NCBI RefSeq assembly: GCF_029395675.1
Contig: NZ_CP115184.1
Location: 1,364,001-1,428,000, forward strand
DNA length: 64,000 nucleotides
Source of the DNA: Janibacter cremeus
Lineage (GTDB): Bacteria > Actinomycetota > Actinomycetes > Actinomycetales > Dermatophilaceae
Direction of reading: 5' to 3'
Shown here: positions 9,912 to 18,260 of the stretch, in pieces
How the letters are laid out: the number at the start of each line of letters is the position of its first letter
Numbering within the stretch: the first letter of the stretch is position 1
Made by a program: the position numbers and the translations under genes
Notes under the pieces: generated by a model
Told to the model about the DNA's origin: nothing
Seen by the model: the letters and a program-made list of their open reading frames with translations, nothing else
Database searches by the model: none

Positions 9912-11018
9912 ATGACCGAGCACACCCTGACAGCGGATGCCCTCGCGGAGCGCTTCTTCGGCTCCGCCCTGGGAGCGGTCGAGCTGATGTCCGTCTACGT
10001 GGGAGACCGCTTGGGGTGGTACCGCACCCTCGCCGACGACGGTCCCGCGACGGCACCACGTCTCGCCGAACGCACGGGCACCCACCCCCGCTATGCCCGG
10101 GAATGGCTGGAGCAGCAGGCCGTCTCCGGTTTCCTGACCGTCACGTCCGACGCGAGCGTGGCGGACGGTGACGCACGCATCTACTCCATCCCGCCTGCGA
10201 CGGTCGAGGTCATGACCGATGAAGGAAGCGTCAACTACCTCGCGCCCCTGGCCCGCATGTTCGGCGGGGTCGCGCCGCTCATGCCGGACCTGCTCGGGGC
10301 CTACCGCGACGGCGGCGGCGTGAGCTGGGCCAGCATGGGCGTGGACGCGCGTGAGTCGCAGTCCGACATGAACCGTCCGTGGTTCGAGAACCGCCTCGCC
10401 GACGCGCTCAGCCGGGCCGATGGCCTCCACGCGACACTCTCACGACCCGGGGCCGCCGTCCTCGACGTCGGGTGCGGCGGTGGTTGGTCGACGATCGCCC
10501 TGGCGAGGGCCTACCCGTCAGCGACCTTCCACGGCATCGACATCGATGAGGCGACCGTGGCCATGGCCAGGGACAACGTCACCCGAGCGGGCCTGGCGGA
10601 CCGGATCCACGTCACCTGCGCAGATGCGGCCGAGCCCCTGCCCGGGCCGTTCACCGCGGCGTTCGCCTTCGAGTGCGTGCACGACATGCCCCAGCCGGTG
10701 GGGGTCCTCTCCTCGGTGCGCGACGCGCTCGCGCCGGGCGCACCGGTGGTGGTCATGGACGAGGCGGCGGCCGAGACCTTCGCCCCGGACGGTGACGAGG
10801 TCGAGCGCCTGCTCTACGGTTTCAGCCTCTTCGTCTGCCTCCCCGACAGCATGTCCCACGACCCGTCGGTGGCGACGGGGACCGTCATCCGCGAGGCGAC
10901 GGTGCGCCAGATCGCCTCCGATGCCGGGTACGCATCCGTCGACGTGCTGCCGATCGACGACTTCGGCTTCTGGCGCTTCTACCGCCTCGGTACCGGGACC
11001 CCGGTGGTGCAGACCTGA
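9912..11018 (+). CDS. Class I SAM-dependent methyltransferase with N-terminal winged helix
   Basis: 368 aa. The N-terminal 100 residues resemble the winged-helix dimerisation domain of Rv2258c-like methyltransferases (LAERTGTHPRYAREWLEQQA). The Rossmann SAM site is at 183-194 (VLDVGCGGGWST), followed by the acidic motif HGIDIDE and motif AFAFECVHDM. The ATG at 9912 is supported by a GGAGG Shine-Dalgarno at 9900-9904. The substrate is unknown; related proteins act on small molecules. It stands alone between the divergent GNAT gene and the helicase. Confidence 0.88.
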   Translation: MTEHTLTADALAERFFGSALGAVELMSVYVGDRLGWYRTLADDGPATAPRLAERTGTHPRYAREWLEQQAVSGFLTVTSDASVADGDARIYSIPPATVEVMTDEGSVNYLAPLARMFGGVAPLMPDLLGAYRDGGGVSWASMGVDARESQSDMNRPWFENRLADALSRADGLHATLSRPGAAVLDVGCGGGWSTIALARAYPSATFHGIDIDEATVAMARDNVTRAGLADRIHVTCADAAEPLPGPFTAAFAFECVHDMPQPVGVLSSVRDALAPGAPVVVMDEAAAETFAPDGDEVERLLYGFSLFVCLPDSMSHDPSVATGTVIREATVRQIASDAGYASVDVLPIDDFGFWRFYRLGTGTPVVQT

Positions 11019-11079
11019 CCGGGACGTGACCGACCCGTGGTGGCCCCCCGACCACACCGCCTGCCACGATGAGGCCACG

Positions 11080-13686
11080 ATGACGTCCACAGACACCGCG
11101 CCCCAGCACCTCACCATCCCGACCGGGACGGACCCCGACGACGTCTTCGAGCGCTTCTCGCGGTGGTCGACCGATCGGGGACTCAACCTCTACCCGCACC
11201 AGGAGGAGGCGCTCCTCGCACTGCTGGGTGACGACCACGTCGTGCTGGCGACGCCGACCGGCTCCGGGAAGTCGCTCGTGGCCACCGGCGCCATCGCGCA
11301 CGCCCTCGCGAAGGACCAGGTCGCCTTCTACACCGCCCCGATCAAGGCGCTCGTCAGCGAGAAGTTCTTCGACCTGTGCGCGATCTTCGGCGCCGACAAC
11401 GTCGGCATGCTCACCGGTGACGCCTCGGTCAACGCCGACGCCCCGATCATCGTGTGCACCGCCGAGGTCCTGGCCAACCTCGCCCTGCGCGAGGGCAGCA
11501 CCGCCGACGTCGGGCTCGTCGTCATGGACGAGTTCCACTACTACGCGGAGCCCGAGCGGGGCTGGGCGTGGCAGGTGCCGCTGCTCGAGCTGCCGCAGGC
11601 GCAGATGCTGCTGATGTCGGCCACCCTGGGCGACACCCGCGCGATCGAGGAGGACCTCGCCGAGCGCACCGGACGTGACGTCGTCGTGGTCGACGACGCC
11701 GAGCGTCCCGTGCCGCTGACCTTCTCGTGGGCGATGACGCCGCTGCAGGAGACGATCGAGGAGATCCTCGAGTGGCGGCGAGCGCCCGTCTACGTCGTCC
11801 ACCAGACGCAGGCCAAGGCCGCGGAGCACGCCCGACTGCTGCAGACGATGCGGCTGCTGACCACGGACGAGAAGGAGGCCCTCGCCGCGCGGTTGTCGAC
11901 CTTCCGCTTCTCCGCCGGTTTCGGCCGCACCCTGTCGGCGATGCTGCGCCGCGGCGTCGGGGTGCACCACGCCGGGATGCTCCCCCGCTACCGGCGCCTG
12001 GTCGAGCAGCTCGCCCAGGCCGGCCTGCTGAAGGTCATCTGCGGTACCGACACCCTCGGTGTCGGCATCAACGTGCCGATCCGCACCGTCCTGTTCACCT
12101 CGCTGACGAAGTTCGACGGCACCCGCCACCGCGTGCTGCGGGTGCGCGAGTTCCTCCAGATCGCCGGGCGCGCGGGTCGTGCCGGGTACGACACCGAGGG
12201 GTACGTCGTCGTCCAGGCGCCCGAGCACGTCATCGACAACCACCGCTCGCTGGCCAAGGCCGGCGACGACGAGAAGAAGCGCAAGAAGGTGCAGCGCAAG
12301 AAGGCACCCGAGGGCTTCGTCGTGTGGACCGAGGACACCTTCACCAAGCTGACGACGGCCGCCCCGGAGACGCTGCGCTCCCGGATGAAGGTCGACAACG
12401 CGATGATCCTCAACGTCGTCGCCCGACCCGGGGATCCCGTCGCCGCCCTCTCCCGCCTCACGAGGGACAACCACGAGGAGGCGAAGGGGAGGTCCCGCCT
12501 CGCCCGTCGCGCCATCCGCCTGGGGCGCAGCCTCCTCGACTCCGGGGTCCTGGAGCGTCTCGACGAGCCGGACGGGACGGGCCGGACGGTGGAGCTGACC
12601 GTCGACCTCCCCCGGGACTTCGCGCTCAACCAGCCGCTCGCCCCCTTCGCCCTGGCCGCCCTCGACCTGCTCGACCCGGACGACCCGGCCCACGCCCTCG
12701 ACGTCGTCTCGACGATCGAGGCCGTCCTCGAGGCTCCGCGAGCAGTCCTCATGGCCCAGCAGCACGCGGCCCGCGGCGAGGCGATCGGCGAGATGAAGGC
12801 CGACGGCATCGAGTACGACGAGCGGATGCGCCTGCTCGACGAGATCACCTGGCCGCAGCCGCTCGCCGAGGAGCTCACCGCCGCCTTCGAGACCTACCGG
12901 CAGACCCACCCGTGGCTGCCCGAGGAGGCGCTGATCCCCAAGTCGGTCGTCCGGCTCATGTGGGAGGAGGGGATGTCCTTCGCGGACTTCGTGCGTCGCT
13001 TCGAGCTCGGGCCGCGCGAGGGGCTGGTGCTGCGCTACCTCACCGACGCCTACCGGACCCTCACCCGTACCGTGCCCGACGCCCACTCCTCCGCGGAGCT
13101 GGAGGAGATCGTCGAGTGGCTCGGCGAGACCGTCCGCCAGACCGACTCCTCGCTGCTGGACGAGTGGGAGGCCCTGACCAACCCGGACGAGCACACGCCC
13201 GGCCTCGTCAGCCACGAGGAGGCGGCTCCTCCGCCGCGCCCGCTGAGTGCCCGCAAGGGTCCCTTCCGGGCGATGGTCCGCGGTGCACTGTGGCAGCGGG
13301 TGGACAAGGCCTCCCGCGACGACCTCGACGCGCTGGCGGCGATCGAGACCGCGGCTGCCGAGCTCGCCGACGACGGTCGCTCCCCCGTGATGCGCCGCGA
13401 CGACTGGGACGTGGCGCTGGGCGACTACTGGGACGAGCACGACCGGATCGGCACCGACCAGGACGCCCGCGGACCCCACCACCTGCACATCGAGGAGGCG
13501 ACCGGGCCGCCCCCGGGGGTCGACGACGCGAAGGACCCGGCGGACGTGCGGCTGTGGCTCGTGCGGCAGACACTCGCCGACCCGGCCGGCGACCACGACT
13601 GGGTCATCGAGGCCACCGTCGACCTCGACGCCTCCGACCGGATCGGTGAGGCGGTCGTGCTGGCGACGGCGCTGAGGCAGCTGTGA
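11080..13686 (+). CDS. Ski2-like DEAD/DEAH-box RNA helicase with DUF3516
   Basis: 868 aa superfamily 2 helicase. Walker A is ATPTGSGKS (57-65), motif II DEFHYY starts at about residue 150, motif III is LLMSATLGD, and motif VI is IAGRAGRAGYD. The C-terminal third matches the DUF3516 region typical of this actinobacterial helicase family. Family members are predicted RNA helicases in RNA decay or ribosome maturation; direct evidence is limited. The ATG at 11080 is used because upstream in-frame sequence is the out-of-frame shadow of the methyltransferase. The DUF4031 gene follows with a GTGA overlap, so the two are likely coupled. Confidence 0.93.
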   Translation: MTSTDTAPQHLTIPTGTDPDDVFERFSRWSTDRGLNLYPHQEEALLALLGDDHVVLATPTGSGKSLVATGAIAHALAKDQVAFYTAPIKALVSEKFFDLCAIFGADNVGMLTGDASVNADAPIIVCTAEVLANLALREGSTADVGLVVMDEFHYYAEPERGWAWQVPLLELPQAQMLLMSATLGDTRAIEEDLAERTGRDVVVVDDAERPVPLTFSWAMTPLQETIEEILEWRRAPVYVVHQTQAKAAEHARLLQTMRLLTTDEKEALAARLSTFRFSAGFGRTLSAMLRRGVGVHHAGMLPRYRRLVEQLAQAGLLKVICGTDTLGVGINVPIRTVLFTSLTKFDGTRHRVLRVREFLQIAGRAGRAGYDTEGYVVVQAPEHVIDNHRSLAKAGDDEKKRKKVQRKKAPEGFVVWTEDTFTKLTTAAPETLRSRMKVDNAMILNVVARPGDPVAALSRLTRDNHEEAKGRSRLARRAIRLGRSLLDSGVLERLDEPDGTGRTVELTVDLPRDFALNQPLAPFALAALDLLDPDDPAHALDVVSTIEAVLEAPRAVLMAQQHAARGEAIGEMKADGIEYDERMRLLDEITWPQPLAEELTAAFETYRQTHPWLPEEALIPKSVVRLMWEEGMSFADFVRRFELGPREGLVLRYLTDAYRTLTRTVPDAHSSAELEEIVEWLGETVRQTDSSLLDEWEALTNPDEHTPGLVSHEEAAPPPRPLSARKGPFRAMVRGALWQRVDKASRDDLDALAAIETAAAELADDGRSPVMRRDDWDVALGDYWDEHDRIGTDQDARGPHHLHIEEATGPPPGVDDAKDPADVRLWLVRQTLADPAGDHDWVIEATVDLDASDRIGEAVVLATALRQL

Positions 13687-13967
13687 TCCTCATCGACCCG
13701 CCCACGTGGCCCGGCTGGGGCCGCACGTGGAGCCATCTCGTCTCCGACTCCTCGATCGAGGAGCTGCACGACTTCGCCGGTCGGCTCGGGCTCCCGGGCC
13801 GGCTCTTCGACGAGGACCACTACGACGTGCCGGTCGAGCGCTACGACGAGGCCGTCGCCGCCGGGGCGGTCGAGGTCAGCGGGGCGCAGCTGATCCGCCG
13901 GCTGCTCGCCAGCGGACTACGGGTCACTCAGGCGCAGCGAGCCGGTCGATCTCCCGGGCCAGGTTGA
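13683..13967 (+). CDS. DUF4031 domain-containing protein
   Basis: 94 aa. The start MILIDPPTWPGWGRTWSHL and the central LGLPGRLFDEDHYDVP are characteristic of DUF4031, a small family of unknown function common in actinobacteria. The GTG at 13683 overlaps the helicase TGA, suggesting translational coupling and a shared task. Its last 44 nt overlap the 3' end of the convergent HD-domain gene. Confidence 0.88.
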   Translation: MILIDPPTWPGWGRTWSHLVSDSSIEELHDFAGRLGLPGRLFDEDHYDVPVERYDEAVAAGAVEVSGAQLIRRLLASGLRVTQAQRAGRSPGPG

Positions 13968-14583
13968 CCCGCGCGCGCTCGGTCCACTCCAGGTGGGCGT
14001 GGTCGGTCAGGTACAGCCGCTCGCGGGTGAGGAAGGGGGTCAGGACCGCGGTCCTGCCCCGCGCGTAGTCGGCGGCCCGCACCTGCCGGTACTCCAGGCG
14101 CACCTGGTGGCAGTAGGAGTCGAAGCGCTCGGCCGGCGCGGAGAGGATCCACAGGTCCGCGTCGTGGAAGGCCTTGGTCGCCGGGTCGTCCGTGGTCATC
14201 TCGTGGGTCGCACTCTCGCGCACCAGCCTTGCGACCCGCAGGACGTCGTCTTCGGCGAGACCGAGCTGTCGCAGCCGGTCCTCGGCCAGCCGCGCGGAGG
14301 CCTCCTCGTTGGCCCCGGCCTCCACCCCGGCGTCGTAGACGGCGTCGTGGAACCACGCGGCCAACCCCGCCAGGTGACGGTCGCGTCCGGGCAGCTCGCC
14401 GCCGTCGGCCAGCTCCTCCAGCGCGGCGAGCACCTCCGCCAGGTGGACCGCGTCGTGGTATCGCCGATGGTCCTCCAACCAGCGATCCAGCAGATCGGTG
14501 CCCGCGGCGAGCACGACGTCCCTGCCCGCGCCGGCGCCCAAAGCGTCGACGTCGGTGAGCCACCGGCTGCGGAGGGTCTCCAC
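13924..14583 (-). CDS. HD-domain predicted metal-dependent phosphohydrolase
   Basis: 219 aa. HD-superfamily features are RYHDAVHLAEVL near residue 38 and WFHDAVYD near 75, followed by ATHEMTTDDPATKAFHDADLW-type motifs that complete the metal site. It resembles predicted HD phosphohydrolases of unknown substrate. The start is taken as the GTG at 14583, 11 nt after the VOC gene; upstream in-frame codons fall inside the VOC gene and no better start is seen. The 3' end overlaps the DUF4031 gene by 44 nt on the opposite strand. Confidence 0.8.
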   Translation of the reverse strand: METLRSRWLTDVDALGAGAGRDVVLAAGTDLLDRWLEDHRRYHDAVHLAEVLAALEELADGGELPGRDRHLAGLAAWFHDAVYDAGVEAGANEEASARLAEDRLRQLGLAEDDVLRVARLVRESATHEMTTDDPATKAFHDADLWILSAPAERFDSYCHQVRLEYRQVRAADYARGRTAVLTPFLTRERLYLTDHAHLEWTERARVNLAREIDRLAAPE

Positions 14584-14594
14584 GAGAGCCGCCG

Positions 14595-15014
14595 TCAGCC
14601 CTGCGTCGCGTCCCCGGCGATGTTGACCATCCACGGCGTGCCGAAACGGTCGGTGAGCATGCCGAACTCGTCGCCCCACATCTGCTTCGCCAACGGCATG
14701 ACGACGTCAGCACCCTCGGCCAGGGCCTCCCAGTAGCCGCGCAGCCGCTCGGGCTCGTCGCCGCTGATGCTGATCGACATGCCAGCACCCTCGAGCTTCG
14801 GGGCACCGGGCGGCGAGTCGCTGGCGAAGATCGTGTAACCGGCGTCGGTCTCGAGGCTGGCGTGCATCACCTGGTCGGCGATGTCACCGGCGTCGGGCAT
14901 CGCCTCGCCGAAGGTGTTGATGACCAGCTCACCCCCGAGCACCGATCGGTAGAACTCCATCGCCTCGCGGCAGGTGGCGTCGAAGGTCAGGTAAGGGTTC
15001 AGTCGAGTTGCCAT
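14595..15014 (-). CDS. VOC family protein (PhnB/glyoxalase-like)
   Basis: 139 aa small protein of the vicinal oxygen chelate fold, close to PhnB/28-kDa glyoxalase-like proteins. It starts RLNPYLTFDATCREAMEFY, has the central YTIFASDSPP and ends FGMLTDRFGTPWMVNI, which is diagnostic of the family. No function is established for most members. The ATG at 15014 is preferred over one at 15023 because a GAGG element sits upstream at suitable spacing. A TAGCGT hexamer at 15066-15071 could be its -10. Confidence 0.87.
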   Translation of the reverse strand: MATRLNPYLTFDATCREAMEFYRSVLGGELVINTFGEAMPDAGDIADQVMHASLETDAGYTIFASDSPPGAPKLEGAGMSISISGDEPERLRGYWEALAEGADVVMPLAKQMWGDEFGMLTDRFGTPWMVNIAGDATQG

Positions 15015-15068
15015 GAGAACCATCCTCGGGTGCGGCCGCGGGACCGTGCGGGCCCCTCGTGACCAACG

Positions 15069-15980
15069 CTAGTCGGCTCCGGCGACAGTCGGTGGACCCG
15101 CGCCCCGACGCGCGGGTCGCAGCTGCCGGGCGGCGTCGTGGACCGCTTCGCCCAGACGGGTCATCCTCGGGGTCCCGAGGGTCCACACCTGCCAGTACAG
15201 GGGGACGTCGCGGTGGGCGCGTCGGCGCAGCAGGACGAGCGCGCCGGTCTCCAGGTCGTCGCCCAGCTGCGCCTCCGGCACCATCGCCCAGCCGAGCCCG
15301 GCGCGCGCGGCCGCGACGAATCCCTCGGACGATGGGACCTGCGAGGACGGCGGGGCGGTGGTGACGCCGAGGTCGCGCAGCACGCTGCGCTGCAGGTCGT
15401 CCTTGGCGTTGAAGTGCAGCACCGGCATCGACCCCCAGTCGACCCCCCTGCCCCGGGCGAACCGCTGCGCCAGCCGGGGTGCGGCCACCGGCAGGTAGCG
15501 CATCGCTCCGAGCGGCTCGGTGCGGCAGCCCGCGACCGGGGTCGGGTCGGCCGTGACGGCCCCGACGACGGACCCGCGGCGCAGGTGGTCGGCGCTGTAC
15601 TCCTCGTCCTCGACCTCCAGCTGGAGCCGGACGTCGTCCCACCCGGCGGCGACCCCGAGGACCGGCTCGAACCACGTGGCCAGCGAGTCGGCGTTGACGG
15701 CGACGGGAAGGTCGACGGCGGCGTCACCCCCTTCGCCCATCGCCGCGCGGGCGTCCTCCTCGAGGACGACCATCTGGCGGGCCGCTCGCATCAGCGCCTC
15801 ACCCGCGGTCGTGGCGCGGCACGGCGTCGTCCGCTCGACGAGGACCCGGCCGGCGTCCCGCTCCAGTGCCTTGATCCGCTGGCTGACCGCGGACGGCGTG
15901 ATGTGGAGGGTCCGGGCCGCGGCGTCGAAGGTGCCGTGGTCGACGACGGCCAGGAGGGCACGCAACTGATCGATCTGCAT
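15069..15980 (-). CDS. lysG: LysR-type regulator ArgP/LysG
   Basis: 303 aa LysR-family activator. The N-terminal winged HTH is residues 1-60 (LRALLAVVDHGTFDAAARTL, then ITPSAVSQRIKALE), followed by a substrate-binding effector domain. The ArgP/LysG identity comes from sequence feel and from the divergent lysE next door: in Corynebacterium, LysG activates lysE when basic amino acids build up. The ATG at 15980 has TAGCAT (15987-15992) 6 nt upstream, so the transcript is probably leaderless. That -10 touches the palindrome at 15992-16011, consistent with autoregulation. Confidence 0.9.
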   Translation of the reverse strand: MQIDQLRALLAVVDHGTFDAAARTLHITPSAVSQRIKALERDAGRVLVERTTPCRATTAGEALMRAARQMVVLEEDARAAMGEGGDAAVDLPVAVNADSLATWFEPVLGVAAGWDDVRLQLEVEDEEYSADHLRRGSVVGAVTADPTPVAGCRTEPLGAMRYLPVAAPRLAQRFARGRGVDWGSMPVLHFNAKDDLQRSVLRDLGVTTAPPSSQVPSSEGFVAAARAGLGWAMVPEAQLGDDLETGALVLLRRRAHRDVPLYWQVWTLGTPRMTRLGEAVHDAARQLRPARRGAGPPTVAGAD

Positions 15981-15991
15981 GAAGCAATGCT

Positions 15992-16011
15992 AATGATCGT
16001 GCAGAATCATT
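15992..16011. promoter_or_regulatory. Candidate LysG operator (AATGAT-N8-ATCATT)
   Basis: Perfect 6-bp inverted repeat in the 69-nt region between lysG and lysE. The flanking T keeps the T-N11-A spacing often seen in LysR-type sites. It abuts the lysG -10 hexamer and lies about 26-45 nt upstream of the lysE -10 (16038-16043), a suitable place for an activator of lysE. Confidence 0.6.
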
Positions 16012-16049
16012 CGCTGGGCTGCATGCTCGGAACTGCTTAGCGTGGACCC

Positions 16050-16646
16050 GTGCTCACCACTGCCGTCGCCGGGACGCTCACCGGACTCGCCCTCATCATC
16101 GCCATCGGCGCGCAGAACGCCTTCGTCATGCGCCAGGGACTGCGTCGGGAGCACGTCCTTCCGGTGGTGCTCATCTGCATCGGCGCCGACGCGGCGCTCA
16201 TCCTGCTCGGGACGGCCGGTGTCGGTGTCGTGGTCTCCTCCCACCCCGGGCTCGTGCGGGTGGTCACCTGGCTCGGGGCCGCCTACCTCGTCGGCTACGG
16301 CCTGCTCGCGCTGCGCCGGGCGGCCGCCCCCGAGGGCCTGTCGGTCGACGCCGCCCCGGCCTCGCGGGGGTCCGTCGTGCTGACGACGCTCGCGCTGACC
16401 TTCCTCAACCCGCACGTCTACCTCGACACGGTGCTCATGCTCGGGTCGATCGCCAACGGCTTCGGCGAGGAGCGGTGGGCCTTCGCCGGGGGCGCCGTGG
16501 TGGGCAGCGTCGTGTGGTTCACCGCTCTGGGCGTCGGCGCGCACGCGCTGGCCGGCCCCTTGGGCCGCCCCCGCACGTGGCGGGTCGTCGACGGCGTCAT
16601 CGGGGTGATGATGATCGCCCTCGCGGTGCGGCTGACGACCGCCTGA
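16050..16646 (+). CDS. lysE: LysE family basic amino acid exporter
   Basis: 198 aa, about six TM helices, with the family start TGLALIIAIGAQNAFVMRQG and the internal LTFLNPHVYLDTV motif. LysE exports L-lysine and L-arginine, protecting cells from excess basic amino acids. It is divergent from lysG. The GTG at 16050 is preceded by TAGCGT (16038-16043) with a 6-nt gap, suggesting a leaderless message. Its last codons form half of a perfect palindrome shared with the convergent hflX end. Confidence 0.92.
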   Translation: MLTTAVAGTLTGLALIIAIGAQNAFVMRQGLRREHVLPVVLICIGADAALILLGTAGVGVVVSSHPGLVRVVTWLGAAYLVGYGLLALRRAAAPEGLSVDAAPASRGSVVLTTLALTFLNPHVYLDTVLMLGSIANGFGEERWAFAGGAVVGSVVWFTALGVGAHALAGPLGRPRTWRVVDGVIGVMMIALAVRLTTA

Positions 16647-16660
16647 GGTCAGGCGGTCGT
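16635..16660. terminator. Bidirectional hairpin at lysE/hflX ends
   Basis: A perfect 12-bp inverted repeat with a 2-nt centre. Each arm contains the final codons and stop of one gene, so both proteins end Thr-Thr-Ala. It likely ends transcription from both sides. Confidence 0.6.
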
Positions 16661-18175
16661 GGCGACGAAGGGGGCCAGCTCGGCGGCGAGGTCGGGCATC
16701 ACCTTCGCGCGCACCCGCGTGCCCTGGGCGATGTGCTCCTCGGAGACGAGGTCGGCCTCGTCGTGGAGCCGGCTGACGAGGTCCCCGCGTGAGTAGGGCA
16801 GGAGCACCTCGATGTCGATGTCCGGCCTGGGGAGCTCGGCGGAGACGAGCGCGAGCAGCTCATCGATGCCTTGCCCGGTGCGCGCGGACACGGCGATCGA
16901 GTACTTCTCGTGGCGCAGGATCCGGTCGACGACCTCCGGGTCGGCCAGGTCGGCCTTGTTGACGACGACGATCTCCTTGACGTCCGTGGCGTCGACGTCG
17001 GCGAGGACACCGCGCACGGCGGAGATCTGGCCCTCCGGGTCGGGGTGGGAGCCGTCGACGACGTGCAGGAGCAGGTCGGCGTCGGCCACCTCCTCGAGGG
17101 TGGAGCGGAAGGCCTCGACGAGCTGGTGCGGCAGGGCGCGCACGAAGCCGACGGTGTCGGTGAGCGTGTACTCGCGCCCGTCCTCGGTCTCGGCCCGGCG
17201 GACGGTGGTGTCCAGGGTCGCGAAGAGCTGGTTGTCGACGAGGACACCGGCGTGCGTGAGCCGGTTGAGCAGGGTCGACTTGCCCGCGTTGGTGTAGCCG
17301 GCGATGGCCACCGCGGGCACGGCGTGGCTGAGGCGCTGGGAGCGACGGGTGTCGCGGTGGGTCTTCATGCCCGCGAGGTCGCGCTTGAGCTTGGCGATGC
17401 GGGAGTTGATCCGACGACGGTCCAGCTCGATCTTCGTCTCACCGGGACCACGCGAGCCCATGCCGAGACCGCCGGCTGCCTGGCCACCGGCCTGCCGGGA
17501 CATCGACTCACCCCAGCCACGCAGGCGCGGCAGGAGGTACTGCAGCTGGGCGAGCTCGACCTGGGCCTTGCCCTCACGGGACTTCGCGTGCTGGGCGAAG
17601 ATGTCGAGGATCAGCGCCGTGCGGTCGATCACCTTGACCTTGACGACGTCCTCGAGGGCGCGCCGCTGGCTCGGCGCCAGCTCGGTGTCGCAGATCACGG
17701 TGTCGGCGCCCTCGGCGAGGACGATCTCGCGCAGCTCGGCGGCCTTGCCGGAGCCGAGGTAGGTGCTCGGGTCGGGGTTCTGCCGGCGCTGGAGGACGCC
17801 GTCGAGGACCTCCGAGCCCGCCGTCTCGGCGAGCGCGCCGAGCTCGCGGAGGGAGTTCTCCGCCTCCTCGACGGTGCCGTCGGTCCAGACGGCGGCCAGG
17901 ACGACCCGCTCCAGGCGCAGCTGGCGGTACTCGACCTCGGTGATGTCCTCGAGCTCGGTCGACAGTCCCGCGACACGGCGCAGTGCGGTGCGCTCCTCGC
18001 GGTCGAGCTGGTCACCGTCGTACCCGCCGTCGACGAATCCGTCGGCGTCGTGGGTGGGGTCGGCGAGCGCGGAAGCCCGCCGGGAGAGGACCCGGTCGAT
18101 GGTCGGGTCGGTGTCCGGGGCGACGGTGTCCGTGTCGTCGTCGCCGTACTGGTCGCTGCTCAGTGGTTCTGTCAT
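16649..18175 (-). CDS. hflX: GTPase HflX
   Basis: 508 aa ribosome-associated GTPase. It has the HflX N-terminal domain (LAQLQYLLPRLRGWGESMSR), a Gly-rich linker with RGPGETKIELDRR, the G1 motif GYTNAGKSTLLN, G3 DTVGFVRALP and G4 VVNKADLA. HflX splits stalled or stress-inactivated ribosomes. The ATG at 18175 is preceded by a GAGGAGA Shine-Dalgarno. The position close to dapF-miaA-miaB-recA fits the conserved actinobacterial order. Confidence 0.96.
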   Translation of the reverse strand: MTEPLSSDQYGDDDTDTVAPDTDPTIDRVLSRRASALADPTHDADGFVDGGYDGDQLDREERTALRRVAGLSTELEDITEVEYRQLRLERVVLAAVWTDGTVEEAENSLRELGALAETAGSEVLDGVLQRRQNPDPSTYLGSGKAAELREIVLAEGADTVICDTELAPSQRRALEDVVKVKVIDRTALILDIFAQHAKSREGKAQVELAQLQYLLPRLRGWGESMSRQAGGQAAGGLGMGSRGPGETKIELDRRRINSRIAKLKRDLAGMKTHRDTRRSQRLSHAVPAVAIAGYTNAGKSTLLNRLTHAGVLVDNQLFATLDTTVRRAETEDGREYTLTDTVGFVRALPHQLVEAFRSTLEEVADADLLLHVVDGSHPDPEGQISAVRGVLADVDATDVKEIVVVNKADLADPEVVDRILRHEKYSIAVSARTGQGIDELLALVSAELPRPDIDIEVLLPYSRGDLVSRLHDEADLVSEEHIAQGTRVRAKVMPDLAAELAPFVATTA

Positions 18176-18260
18176 GTTCTCCTCAGGGTCTCATCAGGGA
18201 ACACCCCAGGGCCAGTGATTACTCCCGCGGCGGCCCCTCGACTACGTACTCTCGGCTCCC

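Noticed and set aside
10885..13596. A 903-codon open frame on the minus strand opposite the helicase gene
   Set aside because: In GC-rich DNA the complementary frame often lacks stops. The translated sequence has no domain features, while the plus strand has complete helicase motifs.
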